Shown piece by piece: positions 34,762-43,109 of a stretch of DNA of 64,000 nt. The notes under the pieces were generated by a model, which was not told where the DNA came from, ran no database searches, and was given only the letters and a program-made list of their open reading frames with translations. Source of the DNA: an uncultured Oscillospiraceae bacterium (GTDB lineage: Bacteria; Bacillota; Clostridia; Oscillospirales; Oscillospiraceae); assembly GCA_910588135.1 (NCBI GenBank), contig CAJUOT010000009.1:4496-68495 (forward strand). Direction: 5' to 3'. The stretch's first letter is position 1, and every line of letters starts with the position of its first letter. A program made the position numbers and the translations under genes.

Positions 34762-35763
34762 TCAGCCGTTGTAGTTGAACACTGCGAGCAGCAGCGTCCC
34801 CGCGATGTAGAGGAAAATCCCGAAAGAGAGGATGAGCATTGTCTTGCGTCTGGAGCCGGCAAATTCCCCGTAGAAAAGGCCCCACAGGTAGGTCCACACG
34901 TTGGAGGTCCGGCCGAATAGGAAAGACAGCGTGGCGCTCAGAACGGGCATGGCGTAGATGGAGATGAGATTGCCGCCGTAGTGGCAGAAGGCGGAGACGG
35001 CACCCAGAAGCAGCGGCTGCTTGGAGGAGCCGACGCACAAAACCTGCCTCCACTGCTTTTTCCTGGTGAAAATGACGCCGCACGTCAGAAATACGCTGAG
35101 AAAGGAGCCAGTGGCCATGTACGCGCAGGTGAGAACGGGAGGGAAGCCGGAAGCGGTGCCGGAGGCGGTGCCGATGGACCAGCCGTTGGTGAGGAAAGCG
35201 CTGAGAAGCATCAGCAGGACAATTTTTGCAGTGATCGGCCCCTTCCCCGCTTGGGCTGCGGAACTGCGGCGGTCCTGATCCCGCAGGGCCGCGGCGTAAT
35301 TGCAGGTAAAGGCGGCCGCAATAAAAATGGCGGTGCAGCCCAGAACAAGGGGCAGGGCATAAGGGCTGTCGGAAAGGCCCTCTTTCATCAAAGAGGTCAA
35401 GATGCCCAAGATGTTGCCCACTGCGCCGCTGATGGCGGTAAAAAGCAGGAGTCCAACTTTCCCCATCACCTGCAGAGAGATAAACAGCCCCATGGACATC
35501 ATGGCCCCGCCAAGGAGAATCTCCGCCACTACGGCGGGATTGGCCGTGGTGGCGCTGATGATTCCGGCGGGGAGCAGGACCGGAGCCAGAACCAGCGTTA
35601 CGCCCCACACCAGAACCAGGGAAAACGAGTAGAGCAGAAAGACGATGCCGGTGATTGGATAGGATTTCCGGTGCTTGACCACTTGCATCCAGCTTCCCCA
35701 CATTGCGGCGGCCAGCAGGGTCAGTACGGTGGCGGCAGGCACAGAAAAATAGGGCTTGTCCAT
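34762..35763 (-). CDS. DMT-superfamily permease (GRP/RhaT-like)
   Basis: A 333-residue membrane protein with ten predicted helices. The start is LTLLAAAMWGSWMQVVKHRK; the WGSW motif followed by a basic loop is typical of the glucose/rhamnose (GRP/RhaT) branch of the drug/metabolite transporter superfamily. ATG 35763 is chosen because GAGGAG is 11 nt upstream, whereas GTG 35772 is too close to it. It is divergent from the kinase-led operon and may import a sugar used by that pathway. Confidence 0.85.
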   Translation of the reverse strand: MDKPYFSVPAATVLTLLAAAMWGSWMQVVKHRKSYPITGIVFLLYSFSLVLVWGVTLVLAPVLLPAGIISATTANPAVVAEILLGGAMMSMGLFISLQVMGKVGLLLFTAISGAVGNILGILTSLMKEGLSDSPYALPLVLGCTAIFIAAAFTCNYAAALRDQDRRSSAAQAGKGPITAKIVLLMLLSAFLTNGWSIGTASGTASGFPPVLTCAYMATGSFLSVFLTCGVIFTRKKQWRQVLCVGSSKQPLLLGAVSAFCHYGGNLISIYAMPVLSATLSFLFGRTSNVWTYLWGLFYGEFAGSRRKTMLILSFGIFLYIAGTLLLAVFNYNG

Positions 35764-35796
35764 TAAAATCACGCTCCTCTGTAATCTTGTTATAAT

Positions 35797-35825
35797 ATTA
35801 TGTCACAAGTCTGAGCGGTTGTCAA
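35797..35825 (-). promoter_or_regulatory. Promoter of the DMT permease gene
   Basis: On the minus strand TTGACA (complement of 35820-35825), 17 bp, CATAAT (complement of 35797-35802). It is overlapped by an imperfect inverted repeat with CTTGT/ACAAG ends (35785-35808). Confidence 0.6.
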
Positions 35826-35909
35826 TCCGGGAAATTCGACACATAGAAGAAAAGAAATATGTGCATATAGCATAAAAATGGACCTAATAATTGGTGCAAT
35901 AATATCATA

Positions 35910-35938
35910 TTGACAGACTGAGACTTCCAGAATATAAT
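35910..35938 (+). promoter_or_regulatory. Consensus promoter of the SIS/YjbQ operon
   Basis: Perfect TTGACA (35910-35915), 17 bp, TATAAT (35933-35938). Downstream (35962-35996) are two CTTGT(T/A)ATA-type motifs, also present in the divergent permease promoter, which are candidate sites for the GntR-UTRA regulator. Confidence 0.75.
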
Positions 35939-36008
35939 TAAGAAAAAGAAAGGGAGTCCAAGCTTGTTATATCTTTCGTAAACTTGTAATATAATTGCGG
36001 AGGTGGAC

Positions 36009-36953
36009 ATGAACGGCACAGCTTTCTTATCCTGCGGAAACATCATGAGCGATGTGGTCGAGAGAGATGACGGCAGCCTGAGCGAGCTTAAAATCGGGGG
36101 GCCGGCGCTGTATGCCTTGTCCGGCATCCGGCTGTTTACCCGGGACTGCCGGCTGGTGTGTCAGGCCGGCGCAGACTATGGCGAAAGCTACGGTGTCTGG
36201 CTGGATAACAACGGAATCACCCGGCAGTCTGTGCGCGTTGCCGCCCAGTATACCTCCCAGCATCTGATCCGCCATCAGAGGGACGGCAGCTACACCTGGC
36301 GTTCCCGGTTTGGAACGCAGCTTCTGGGCTATCTGAAAACCACGCCCGCCCATATCGGCGAGGCGTGCAGCATGGAAACCCGCGGGGTGTACCTGGCTCA
36401 AAACACGGACCCGGTTTTTTGGGAGGAACTGGCCCGGATCAAAAAAGAAAATGGTTTTCGTCTGATGTGGGAGCTGGAGGTTCCCCAGCCGGATGACGGA
36501 ATCCCGGAGGACAAGCTTCAGCGGGTTGCGCGGGTTTTGCCCATGGTGGATATCTGGTCGCTTAACAGCACGGAAGCGGGGTACCTGTTCGACATGGAAA
36601 AGGACCGGGAGATTGCGATCATCCGCCGCCTGCAGGAGCTGCCGGTTCGGTTCACCTTTTTCCGGGTGGGAAAACGGGGGGCGTACCTGGTCATGCCGGA
36701 CCGGGCGTATTTCTGTCCGGCGGTCACGGTGGAGCGCTGCGTTGATCCCCTGGGCTGCGGAAACTGTTCCACCGGGGCCATGCTGTATGGGATCGTCTCC
36801 AGGATGGAGCCTGAGAAGGCCCTGGCGGCGGCAAATGTTGCGGCAGGCTTCAACGCCGCCCAATACGGGCCGGTGCCGCTGGTCACGCAGGAGGTGACGG
36901 AGCGGGCTCTGGCCTTGGTGGACCGGACGGCGGAGACCGTACAAAGGATTTGA
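36009..36953 (+). CDS. PfkB-family carbohydrate kinase-like protein with altered active site
   Basis: A 314-residue ribokinase-fold protein. N-terminal LSCGNIMSDVV and IGGPALYALSG correspond to the PfkB substrate region, and the C-terminal part has VDPLGCGNCSTGAML. In active PfkB kinases this segment reads D-T-x-GAGD, with the last Asp as catalytic base; here it is GCGN with Asn. A similar GGGN change occurs in the MAK32-like branch. It may be a poor kinase, bind rather than phosphorylate, or use another base. ATG 36009 follows CGGAGG. It is the first gene of the operon. Confidence 0.85.
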   Translation: MNGTAFLSCGNIMSDVVERDDGSLSELKIGGPALYALSGIRLFTRDCRLVCQAGADYGESYGVWLDNNGITRQSVRVAAQYTSQHLIRHQRDGSYTWRSRFGTQLLGYLKTTPAHIGEACSMETRGVYLAQNTDPVFWEELARIKKENGFRLMWELEVPQPDDGIPEDKLQRVARVLPMVDIWSLNSTEAGYLFDMEKDREIAIIRRLQELPVRFTFFRVGKRGAYLVMPDRAYFCPAVTVERCVDPLGCGNCSTGAMLYGIVSRMEPEKALAAANVAAGFNAAQYGPVPLVTQEVTERALALVDRTAETVQRI

Positions 36954-36983
36954 AGCGGCGCGATCACGAAATGAGGATGAGAA

Positions 36984-37976
36984 ATGGTTAATCTTGACGA
37001 AAAACGGCTGACCGCCCAGCTTGGGAAGCGGGAAATATTCAATGCCCGGTCCCTGATCCTCACAGGTGACACGCTGGGGCTTGCGGCGGCCCAGATGCTG
37101 CTTCCGCTGTTTCAGGAGCAGTGCGGAATCTTTATGGGGTGCCGCGTGATGCCTCCCCTGGAACTGGCGGTGTATGCCACAGCGTCCAGCCTGGGGACGG
37201 GCGAGCCGGACAGCCCCTGGGTCTTGGCGGTCAGCGGGGGCGGCGCGGACAGCTGCCTGACACAGGCGCTGGAAAGAGCGGCGGCGCTGGGGGCTTTCAC
37301 GGTGCTTGCCGCCTGCGAGCCAGATCCGCTGGCGGCAAAGGCGGCGAACAGGGTTTTCACAGTGGAACCGGAGCGGGAGGCGGGTGCGCTGCTTGCCCTG
37401 TGCGCTGAGACGGCGGGCGCGGCCTGCCGGATTGCGGACGTAAAGAGGAGGACCGCGCCTCTGGCCTTTTCCCGGTGGAGCGGGGCCTGGCGGGGGTATG
37501 CCGGGCAGGTGGAGGAAGCGCTCTCCCGACAAGAGAGGGAGCTGGAGGGTCTTGCGGCCCAGTGGTCGGAATGTGGCGCCTTTGAGGCGGTGGGCGACGG
37601 CGGCTGCGCCGGCGCCGCCCGGTACGCGGCCTGGGAGGTGCTGAAAAAAAGAGGCGTTCCCACCTGTACATACGATGGGGAGGACTGGTGCCATATCCCC
37701 TTTTTCCGGAGGAAGCCGGGAACGATTGGGACGCTGTTTTTTGGCCAGTCTGGCTCAAGCGCCTGGGCAAGGGAACGGGAAAGCCTGGAGATGGCGCTGA
37801 AGGTTGGGCGAAGGGTAGGGCTTGTGACGGACACGGACGGCTGCGGGCTTCCGGGCGCGGAGGTATTGCGGCTCCCCGCGCCGCCGGAGGGGTTTTCCTG
37901 GATGTTCGCGCCGTTTGCGACGTCCGCGGTTCGGGCGGTGGTGGAGAGAGTGAGGGGCGGTGCCAATGATTTTTGA
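36984..37976 (+). CDS. SIS-domain protein, divergent paralogue
   Basis: A 330-residue protein with two SIS (sugar isomerase) lobes. The first lobe is degenerate (LTGDTLGLAAAQ, VSGGGADSC in place of the usual SxSG-T loop). The second has VGDGGCAGAARYAAWE and CTYDGEDWCHIPFF, aligned with VGDGG and TTDAEDWCHVNFF in the SIS protein at 38796. Together these two could form a heterodimer with one good active site. The last codons overlap the next gene by 11 nt. SIS enzymes isomerise or deaminate sugar phosphates, or split fructosamine phosphates. Confidence 0.82.
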   Translation: MVNLDEKRLTAQLGKREIFNARSLILTGDTLGLAAAQMLLPLFQEQCGIFMGCRVMPPLELAVYATASSLGTGEPDSPWVLAVSGGGADSCLTQALERAAALGAFTVLAACEPDPLAAKAANRVFTVEPEREAGALLALCAETAGAACRIADVKRRTAPLAFSRWSGAWRGYAGQVEEALSRQERELEGLAAQWSECGAFEAVGDGGCAGAARYAAWEVLKKRGVPTCTYDGEDWCHIPFFRRKPGTIGTLFFGQSGSSAWARERESLEMALKVGRRVGLVTDTDGCGLPGAEVLRLPAPPEGFSWMFAPFATSAVRAVVERVRGGANDF

Positions 37977-38784
37977 ATTTCAGGTGACAGCGCAGGGGCA
38001 GTACGCCGATATCACCGGCCGCCTGCGCAAGGCGGCTGCGGACAGCGGCGTGCGGGAGGGGCTGGCGGTGGTCCAGGTTCCGCACACCAGCGCCGGACTG
38101 GGGATCACGTCCTTCTGGGACCCCAGGGGAATGGCGGATTTGTTCCACGAGTGGGAGCGCAGCTTTCCCGCCCGAATGAGCTATCGCCAGGAGGGCTCCC
38201 CGGTGTCCTCGGCCGCCCGAGGGAAGTCCGCCATGGGGGGAGCCAGCGTGACGCTGATGATTCATGAGGGCAAGCTCCTGCTGGGATCTTCCCAGGGGGT
38301 CTGCCTGATGGAATATGACGGCCCGCGTCCTCGGCGGGTGGTGCTCTGCATTGAGGAAATGCCCCTTGCCTTGTCCACCGCGAGTCTGACAACCCGGCAT
38401 ATGGGGATGCATGACATCACCTTGGAGCTGCAAAAAGCGGTCCGCGCCAGCGGGGTCCGCCAGGGGGTCTGCCACGTGTCCATGCCCCACTCCACGGCGG
38501 GGCTGGCGGTGGGCAGACCCGCCGATGCCCCTCTGCTGTGGGACTGCCTGGAACGGCTCGTCCCCACAAGGGCGGACTTTCTGCACGACGAGACGCCATG
38601 GGACGCGGCAGGCCATGTGAAGACGGTATTCACTGGAAGCCAGCAGACCTTTGCCATTCAGGACGGAGAGGCGGTGCTGGGAGACGGCCTGGCGCTGTTC
38701 TTTACCGAGTTCGACGGGCCCAGGAAACGAAAATACTTAATCGGCGTCTGCGGGGAGCCTGGGAATTCCCGCGCCGGGATGTGA
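37966..38784 (+). CDS. Tandem-duplicated YjbQ/UPF0047 protein
   Basis: A 272-residue protein made of two YjbQ (UPF0047) domains, each normally a 130-140-residue single-domain protein. Repeat 1 has VPHTSAGLGITS, GGASVTLMIHEGKLLLGSSQ and EYDGPRPRRVV. Repeat 2 has MPHSTAGLAVG, TGSQQTFAIQDGEAVLGDG and EFDGPRKRKY. The HTT/HST-type metal-binding histidine is kept in both. The family has reported weak thiamine-phosphate synthase activity, but its true role is unclear. ATG 37966 lies within the previous gene behind GAGGGG, so the two are coupled. Confidence 0.82.
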   Translation: MIFEFQVTAQGQYADITGRLRKAAADSGVREGLAVVQVPHTSAGLGITSFWDPRGMADLFHEWERSFPARMSYRQEGSPVSSAARGKSAMGGASVTLMIHEGKLLLGSSQGVCLMEYDGPRPRRVVLCIEEMPLALSTASLTTRHMGMHDITLELQKAVRASGVRQGVCHVSMPHSTAGLAVGRPADAPLLWDCLERLVPTRADFLHDETPWDAAGHVKTVFTGSQQTFAIQDGEAVLGDGLALFFTEFDGPRKRKYLIGVCGEPGNSRAGM

Positions 38785-38795
38785 GGTGAAACAAC

Positions 38796-39944
38796 ATGGA
38801 GAACAAGACTTTCGACAATCCCCTGCGCCGGCAGTGCCTGAGCATTCCGGCCCTGTACGCGGAGCAGGCGCAGGGCGTCTGCCGGGGATTTGACGAGTCG
38901 GGGCTGGGGGACTGCCTCAAGGACATCACACGGGTGATTTTAACCGGCTGCGGGGACAGCTATTTTGCCTCCCGGGCTGCCGTACCCGCATTTCAAAGGT
39001 ACGCCGGAGGGTTTGGCTCCGCCTTTGAAGCCCGTACCTGCCTGGACACCGCGCGGTTTTTGCAGTACCCCCAGCGGGACAATGGAAACATCCTGGTGGT
39101 GGGGGTGAGCGCGTCCGGACGTCCGGCCAGGGTGTGTGAGGCGCTGCTGCGGGCAAAGAAGTACGGCTGCAGGACGCTGGCGCTGACCAATGACGGCGAT
39201 TCCCCGGCGGCCCAGGCGGCGCAGTTCCGCTTAGTGGTACATACCCCCGGCTTCCCCTATGCCTCTCCGGGGCTTCGGAACTACTATGCGTCTCTCTTTG
39301 GGCTGTTCGTGCTGGCGGCGCAGCTGGGGATCGCGCGGGGGACGTTGGCGCAGGGCAGCGTCGGGGGGCTGCTGGACGCTATAGAAAGCCTGAACGGGAA
39401 ATACGCGCAGGCGCTTCCGGCGCTGGACGAGAAAATGCTGGCCCTGGCAAAAAGCTGGAATGGAATGTGCGCGGTTGAAACCGTTGGAGATGGGGGAGCC
39501 TATTCTACGGCTGCGTTTATTGCGGCGAAATTTGTGGAGGCCTCCGGCATCGCGGCCGCGACCACGGACGCGGAGGACTGGTGCCATGTCAATTTCTTCC
39601 TGCGGCAGGCGGACCAGGTGGGGCTCATCATATCCGCGGACCGGGACGCCCCGGATGCCGGCCGGGTCCGGGAGACGCTGGCCCAGGCCGTAGCCGGGGG
39701 GAGAAAGGTGCTCCTGCTTTCCAATGGCCTGGAGACGGATGGGCCTTGCGCCGGCGTGACGCATATAGAGCTTCCACCGGCCCCGGCGGGATACCGGTTT
39801 GTGGAGCCGATGTATGATTTTCTGCCGGGCGCGCTTTTGGCCAGCTATGACAGCGTGCTGAGGGGAGAGACCTATTTCCGGGGCGGCCGCTGGGGCGAGC
39901 CGGGGGTCAACACGATTCAGACAAGCCGGATTGAGCTGGTATAG
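38796..39944 (+). CDS. SIS-domain sugar-phosphate isomerase/deglycase-like protein
   Basis: A 382-residue protein of GlmS/FrlB/AgaS type. Lobe 1 has TGCGDSYFASRAAVPAF and a sound SIS loop VGVSASGRPARV, with ALTNDGDSPAAQAA. Lobe 2 has VGDGGAYSTAAF and TTDAEDWCHVNFFL. The EDWCH segment occupies the place of the catalytic Glu/His stretch (EFRHGP) of fructoselysine-6-phosphate deglycase FrlB. It starts 11 nt after the double YjbQ gene behind GAGGTG. Together with a PfkB-like protein and UTRA regulator it recalls frl-type pathways, but the transporter and extra genes differ. Confidence 0.87.
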   Translation: MENKTFDNPLRRQCLSIPALYAEQAQGVCRGFDESGLGDCLKDITRVILTGCGDSYFASRAAVPAFQRYAGGFGSAFEARTCLDTARFLQYPQRDNGNILVVGVSASGRPARVCEALLRAKKYGCRTLALTNDGDSPAAQAAQFRLVVHTPGFPYASPGLRNYYASLFGLFVLAAQLGIARGTLAQGSVGGLLDAIESLNGKYAQALPALDEKMLALAKSWNGMCAVETVGDGGAYSTAAFIAAKFVEASGIAAATTDAEDWCHVNFFLRQADQVGLIISADRDAPDAGRVRETLAQAVAGGRKVLLLSNGLETDGPCAGVTHIELPPAPAGYRFVEPMYDFLPGALLASYDSVLRGETYFRGGRWGEPGVNTIQTSRIELV

Positions 39945-39952
39945 GTGGGACT

Positions 39953-40315
39953 ATGCGGATACGGATCAGACAGGATATGCCGGGGAGCGGATTTGTGGAC
40001 ATTGGCTGTCTGCTGGAGGAAGCGGTCGCCGGCAGCGGGCTGGCCAGCGGTATTTGCGTGATACGGGCTTTGGAGCCGGGGGTTGGACTGATTCACGGCC
40101 CGAAAGACGCGCAGGCGAGGCAGGACCTTTGGGAGGACTATGCCCGCCTCTTTGACGGTGTGTTTGGCCCATGTGTGAAGGCCTCAGTGGGAGGACAGGC
40201 GCTGGAACTGATTATTCTGGACGGCAGGCCCCTCCTGGGACCGGAGGAGACGGTCTGCGCCGCTGGGTACAGCGGGAGGGAAACAGCGGAGTTTTCGGTC
40301 TGCTGCTTTGGGTAA
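39953..40315 (+). CDS. Short divergent YjbQ-like protein
   Basis: A 120-residue protein that follows the YjbQ pattern: DIGCLLEEAVAGSGLASGICVIRALEP, then VGGQALELIILDGRPLLGPEE and a GRETAEFSV end replacing DGPR. The conserved histidine triad region is mostly lost (GVGLIHG), so it may be a non-catalytic partner of the double YjbQ protein. It begins 8 nt after the SIS stop. Assignment to UPF0047 is from pattern alone. Confidence 0.6.
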   Translation: MRIRIRQDMPGSGFVDIGCLLEEAVAGSGLASGICVIRALEPGVGLIHGPKDAQARQDLWEDYARLFDGVFGPCVKASVGGQALELIILDGRPLLGPEETVCAAGYSGRETAEFSVCCFG

Positions 40316-40370
40316 GGAAAGCGCGCCGCATAAAAGCGTGTATATAAAACAACTGAAAGGATGAAGAAAG

Positions 40371-41471
40371 ATGAAAAAGCTCATGAGTATTGTTCTGGCG
40401 GTTCTCTTTATCGTGTCCATGACGGCCTGCGCCGACAGCGGGAAAGAACCTGATGCCACTGATCCCAACGAGGGGAAAACCCATGTGGTATACGTGGGCG
40501 GGACCCGGGGGGACGCCGGCATCGCCGACGCCACGTACGAGGGCTTTGACCGGGCGCTGAAAGAGCTGCCTATTTACGGGGAATATATTGAGCTGCCGGC
40601 GGACAAGGCGGACTACCGCGCCACGCTGCTGGAGGCCTGCGAGACGGACGCCAAGCTGGTTTTCACATCCGCGGGAAGCGGCATGATTGACATTGTGATT
40701 GAGCTGGCCCCCCAATATCCCGACAAGAAGTTCATGGTGCTGGACACCCCCATCGACCAGGAGGGCATCCAGGACATGGATAACTTTTATGGAATCCTCT
40801 GCGCGCAGAACGAGGTCTCTTACCTGACGGGCTATCTGGCGCAGCGGATGAGCAAGACCGGCAAGGTCGGGGTTGTGGTAGGCGTGGAGTACCCGGTGCT
40901 GTGTGACTTTATCACCGGCTTTATCAGCGGCGCACGGGCCGCTAATCCCGACACGCAGATCGCGGCGTCCGCCTCCGGCGACTGGGTGGACCAGGGCGCG
41001 GCAAAAGAGACGGCCCTTGCGCAGATCCGCCAGGGCTGCGACGTGATCTACTGCGTGGGCGCGGCGTCCTCGTTCGGCAGCCTGGAGGCGTGCAAGGAGC
41101 AGGGTGTCTGGGGCATTGGCTGCGACACGGACCTGGCCGCCCAGTTCATCGGCATTGACGACGAGCAGGCGGACTGCATTATCACCTCTGCGTACAAGGA
41201 CTGGGGCCAGGTCTCCTATGACTGGATCAAGACCTGCCTGGAGGACATCGACTCCATCCCCTGGGGGACGGTGGAGCTGACCGGCATTGCCGAGGGCGGC
41301 TGCAAGATTATCCAGAATGAAATTTACGAAAAGCAGGTTCCGGATGAGATCAAGGCCGAAATGGAACAGCTCATCAAGGATATCGCGGACGGAAAGATTG
41401 ATTGTCCCACTTACTTTGACATGACTGAGGAAGAGTATGTGGCGCTGAAGGAGTCCGTCATGGTGAAGTAA
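40371..41471 (+). CDS. BMP/PnrA-family substrate-binding lipoprotein
   Basis: A 366-residue basic membrane protein family lipoprotein; the signal ends at lipobox Cys20 (VSMTAC). It has YVGGTRGDAGIADATYEGFDRAL and FTSAGSGMIDIVIELA, typical of purine/pyrimidine nucleoside binders such as PnrA. Start ATG 40371 has AAAGGATGAAG upstream. It feeds the ABC importer of the next three genes. A nucleoside or nucleoside-like ligand is the family expectation. Confidence 0.9.
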   Translation: MKKLMSIVLAVLFIVSMTACADSGKEPDATDPNEGKTHVVYVGGTRGDAGIADATYEGFDRALKELPIYGEYIELPADKADYRATLLEACETDAKLVFTSAGSGMIDIVIELAPQYPDKKFMVLDTPIDQEGIQDMDNFYGILCAQNEVSYLTGYLAQRMSKTGKVGVVVGVEYPVLCDFITGFISGARAANPDTQIAASASGDWVDQGAAKETALAQIRQGCDVIYCVGAASSFGSLEACKEQGVWGIGCDTDLAAQFIGIDDEQADCIITSAYKDWGQVSYDWIKTCLEDIDSIPWGTVELTGIAEGGCKIIQNEIYEKQVPDEIKAEMEQLIKDIADGKIDCPTYFDMTEEEYVALKESVMVK

Positions 41472-41487
41472 TTCCCTGTCTGTCCTG

Positions 41488-41524
41488 TGCGGGGCGTAGG
41501 CCAGCTGTGCTGCTGCGCCCCGCA
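41488..41524 (+). terminator. Intercistronic hairpin after the binding-protein gene
   Basis: TGCGGGGCG (41488-41496) pairs with CGCCCCGCA (41516-41524), no T-run. In ABC operons such a hairpin usually protects the binding-protein mRNA so that it is made in excess. Confidence 0.5.
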
Positions 41525-41552
41525 ACGATTAAGAAGGGAGGGTGAGGCAGGT

Positions 41553-43109
41553 ATGTCCGACACGATCCTGTCCATGGAAAATATCACAAAGGTGTATCCG
41601 AACGGCTTTGTCGCCAACCGGAATGTGAGTTTCTCATGCAAAAAGGGAACGATCCATGCGCTCCTCGGGGAAAACGGGGCGGGAAAAACCACGCTGATGA
41701 AAATCCTGTTCGGGTTTCTGATTCCGGATGAGGGCCGCATCCTGGTCAAGGGCCAGCCGGTGGCGTTCAAGGACCCACAGGACGCGATCAGCCACGGCGT
41801 AGGCATGGTGCACCAGCATTTCATGCTTGTGGACGAGCTGAGCGTGGCGGAAAACGTGGTGCTTGGGATGGAACCGCTGCGGCACGGTCTGTTCGACATG
41901 AACAAGGCGGTGTCTGTGACCGATGAGCTGGCGCGGAAGTATAATTTTGACCTGAACCCCAGAGCCTTGGTGCAGGAGTGCTCGGTGGGTGTCAAGCAGA
42001 AGATTGAAATCCTGAAGGCGCTGCTGCGGGGGGCGGAAATCCTGATTCTGGACGAGCCAACGGCGGTGCTCACGCCGCAGGAGACCAAAGAACTGTTTGT
42101 GGAGCTGAAGAAGCTCCGGGATATGGGACATACCATTGTCTTTATCTCCCACAAGCTGAACGAGGTCAAGGAGCTGTGCGACGACTTCACAGTGCTGCGC
42201 TCCGGGAGGACTGTGGCGGTGGGGGACACCGGCGACTACACGGAACAGCAGCTGTCCAATATGATGGTTGGCCGGAATGTGGAGCTGGTGGTCAAAAAAG
42301 AAAAGCCGGAGGGCGGCAGGGAACAGGTTGTTGAGGTGCGCAGCCTGGGCTATACCAGCCACACCGGGAAGAAGCTTCTGGACGATGTATCCTTCTCCCT
42401 CCACAAGCACAGAATCCTGGGCGTGGCCGGAGTGGAGGGAAACGGCCAGAGCCAGCTGGGTGAGCTGATGACCGGCCTTCGCAGGATTACCCATGGGGAT
42501 GTTCTGGTGGATGGCGTCTCCATCAAGGGGAAAAACGTGCGGAGCATCCGCAAGGCGGGCGTGAGCAACATTTCGGAAGACCGGATGAAATATGGCAGCG
42601 CGTTGACGATGTCCGTGGAGGAAAACATCATTGCCGACCGCTATTTTACCGGGCGCTACAGCAAGGGAATCCGGCTGGACCGGAAGGCCATCCGGAGCGA
42701 TGTGGACGAGCTGATCCGGCAGTTCAAGGTGGACTGCCCCGCCCGGGATGCCCTGGCGGGGATGCTGTCCGGGGGCAATATCCAGAAAATGATTGTGGCG
42801 CGGGAGTTCACCAGCAATTCCAAGGTTATCGTAGCCAACCAGCCCACCCGGGGGATTGACGTGGGTTCCACGGAGTTTATCCGCAACCAGCTGATCCGGC
42901 TGGCACGGGACAAAGGTGTGGCGGTGCTTCTGATCTCCGCGGATCTGACGGAGGTTTTGGAGGTGAGCGACAGCATTATCGTGATGTCCGGGGGCCGGAT
43001 CACCGCCTATTTTGAGGACGCGTCCGCTGTCAACGAGATGGAGCTGGGCGAATATATGCTGGGGATCAAGCGGATGACAGACGAGCAGATCGGGAGGGCA
43101 CTGGGATGA
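41553..43109 (+). CDS. Nucleoside-type ABC importer ATPase (two NBDs)
   Basis: A 518-residue protein with two ATP-binding domains as in RbsA/NupO-like importers. NBD1 has Walker A GENGAGKTT, signature CSVGVKQ and Walker B LILDEPTAVL. NBD2 is degenerate as usual: EGNGQSQL, LSGGNIQKM and VIVANQPTRGIDVGS. ATG 41553 has AAGGGAGGGTGAGG upstream. Its stop overlaps the next start by 4 nt. It drives uptake of the substrate bound by the BMP lipoprotein. Confidence 0.92.
   Translation: MSDTILSMENITKVYPNGFVANRNVSFSCKKGTIHALLGENGAGKTTLMKILFGFLIPDEGRILVKGQPVAFKDPQDAISHGVGMVHQHFMLVDELSVAENVVLGMEPLRHGLFDMNKAVSVTDELARKYNFDLNPRALVQECSVGVKQKIEILKALLRGAEILILDEPTAVLTPQETKELFVELKKLRDMGHTIVFISHKLNEVKELCDDFTVLRSGRTVAVGDTGDYTEQQLSNMMVGRNVELVVKKEKPEGGREQVVEVRSLGYTSHTGKKLLDDVSFSLHKHRILGVAGVEGNGQSQLGELMTGLRRITHGDVLVDGVSIKGKNVRSIRKAGVSNISEDRMKYGSALTMSVEENIIADRYFTGRYSKGIRLDRKAIRSDVDELIRQFKVDCPARDALAGMLSGGNIQKMIVAREFTSNSKVIVANQPTRGIDVGSTEFIRNQLIRLARDKGVAVLLISADLTEVLEVSDSIIVMSGGRITAYFEDASAVNEMELGEYMLGIKRMTDEQIGRALG

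Noticed and set aside
36009..39944. Calling the kinase and SIS genes a fructoselysine (frl) operon
   Set aside because: PfkB, SIS and UTRA regulator fit, but the kinase lacks the catalytic Asp. The BMP importer, phosphorylase, VOC and YjbQ genes are not part of frl systems either.
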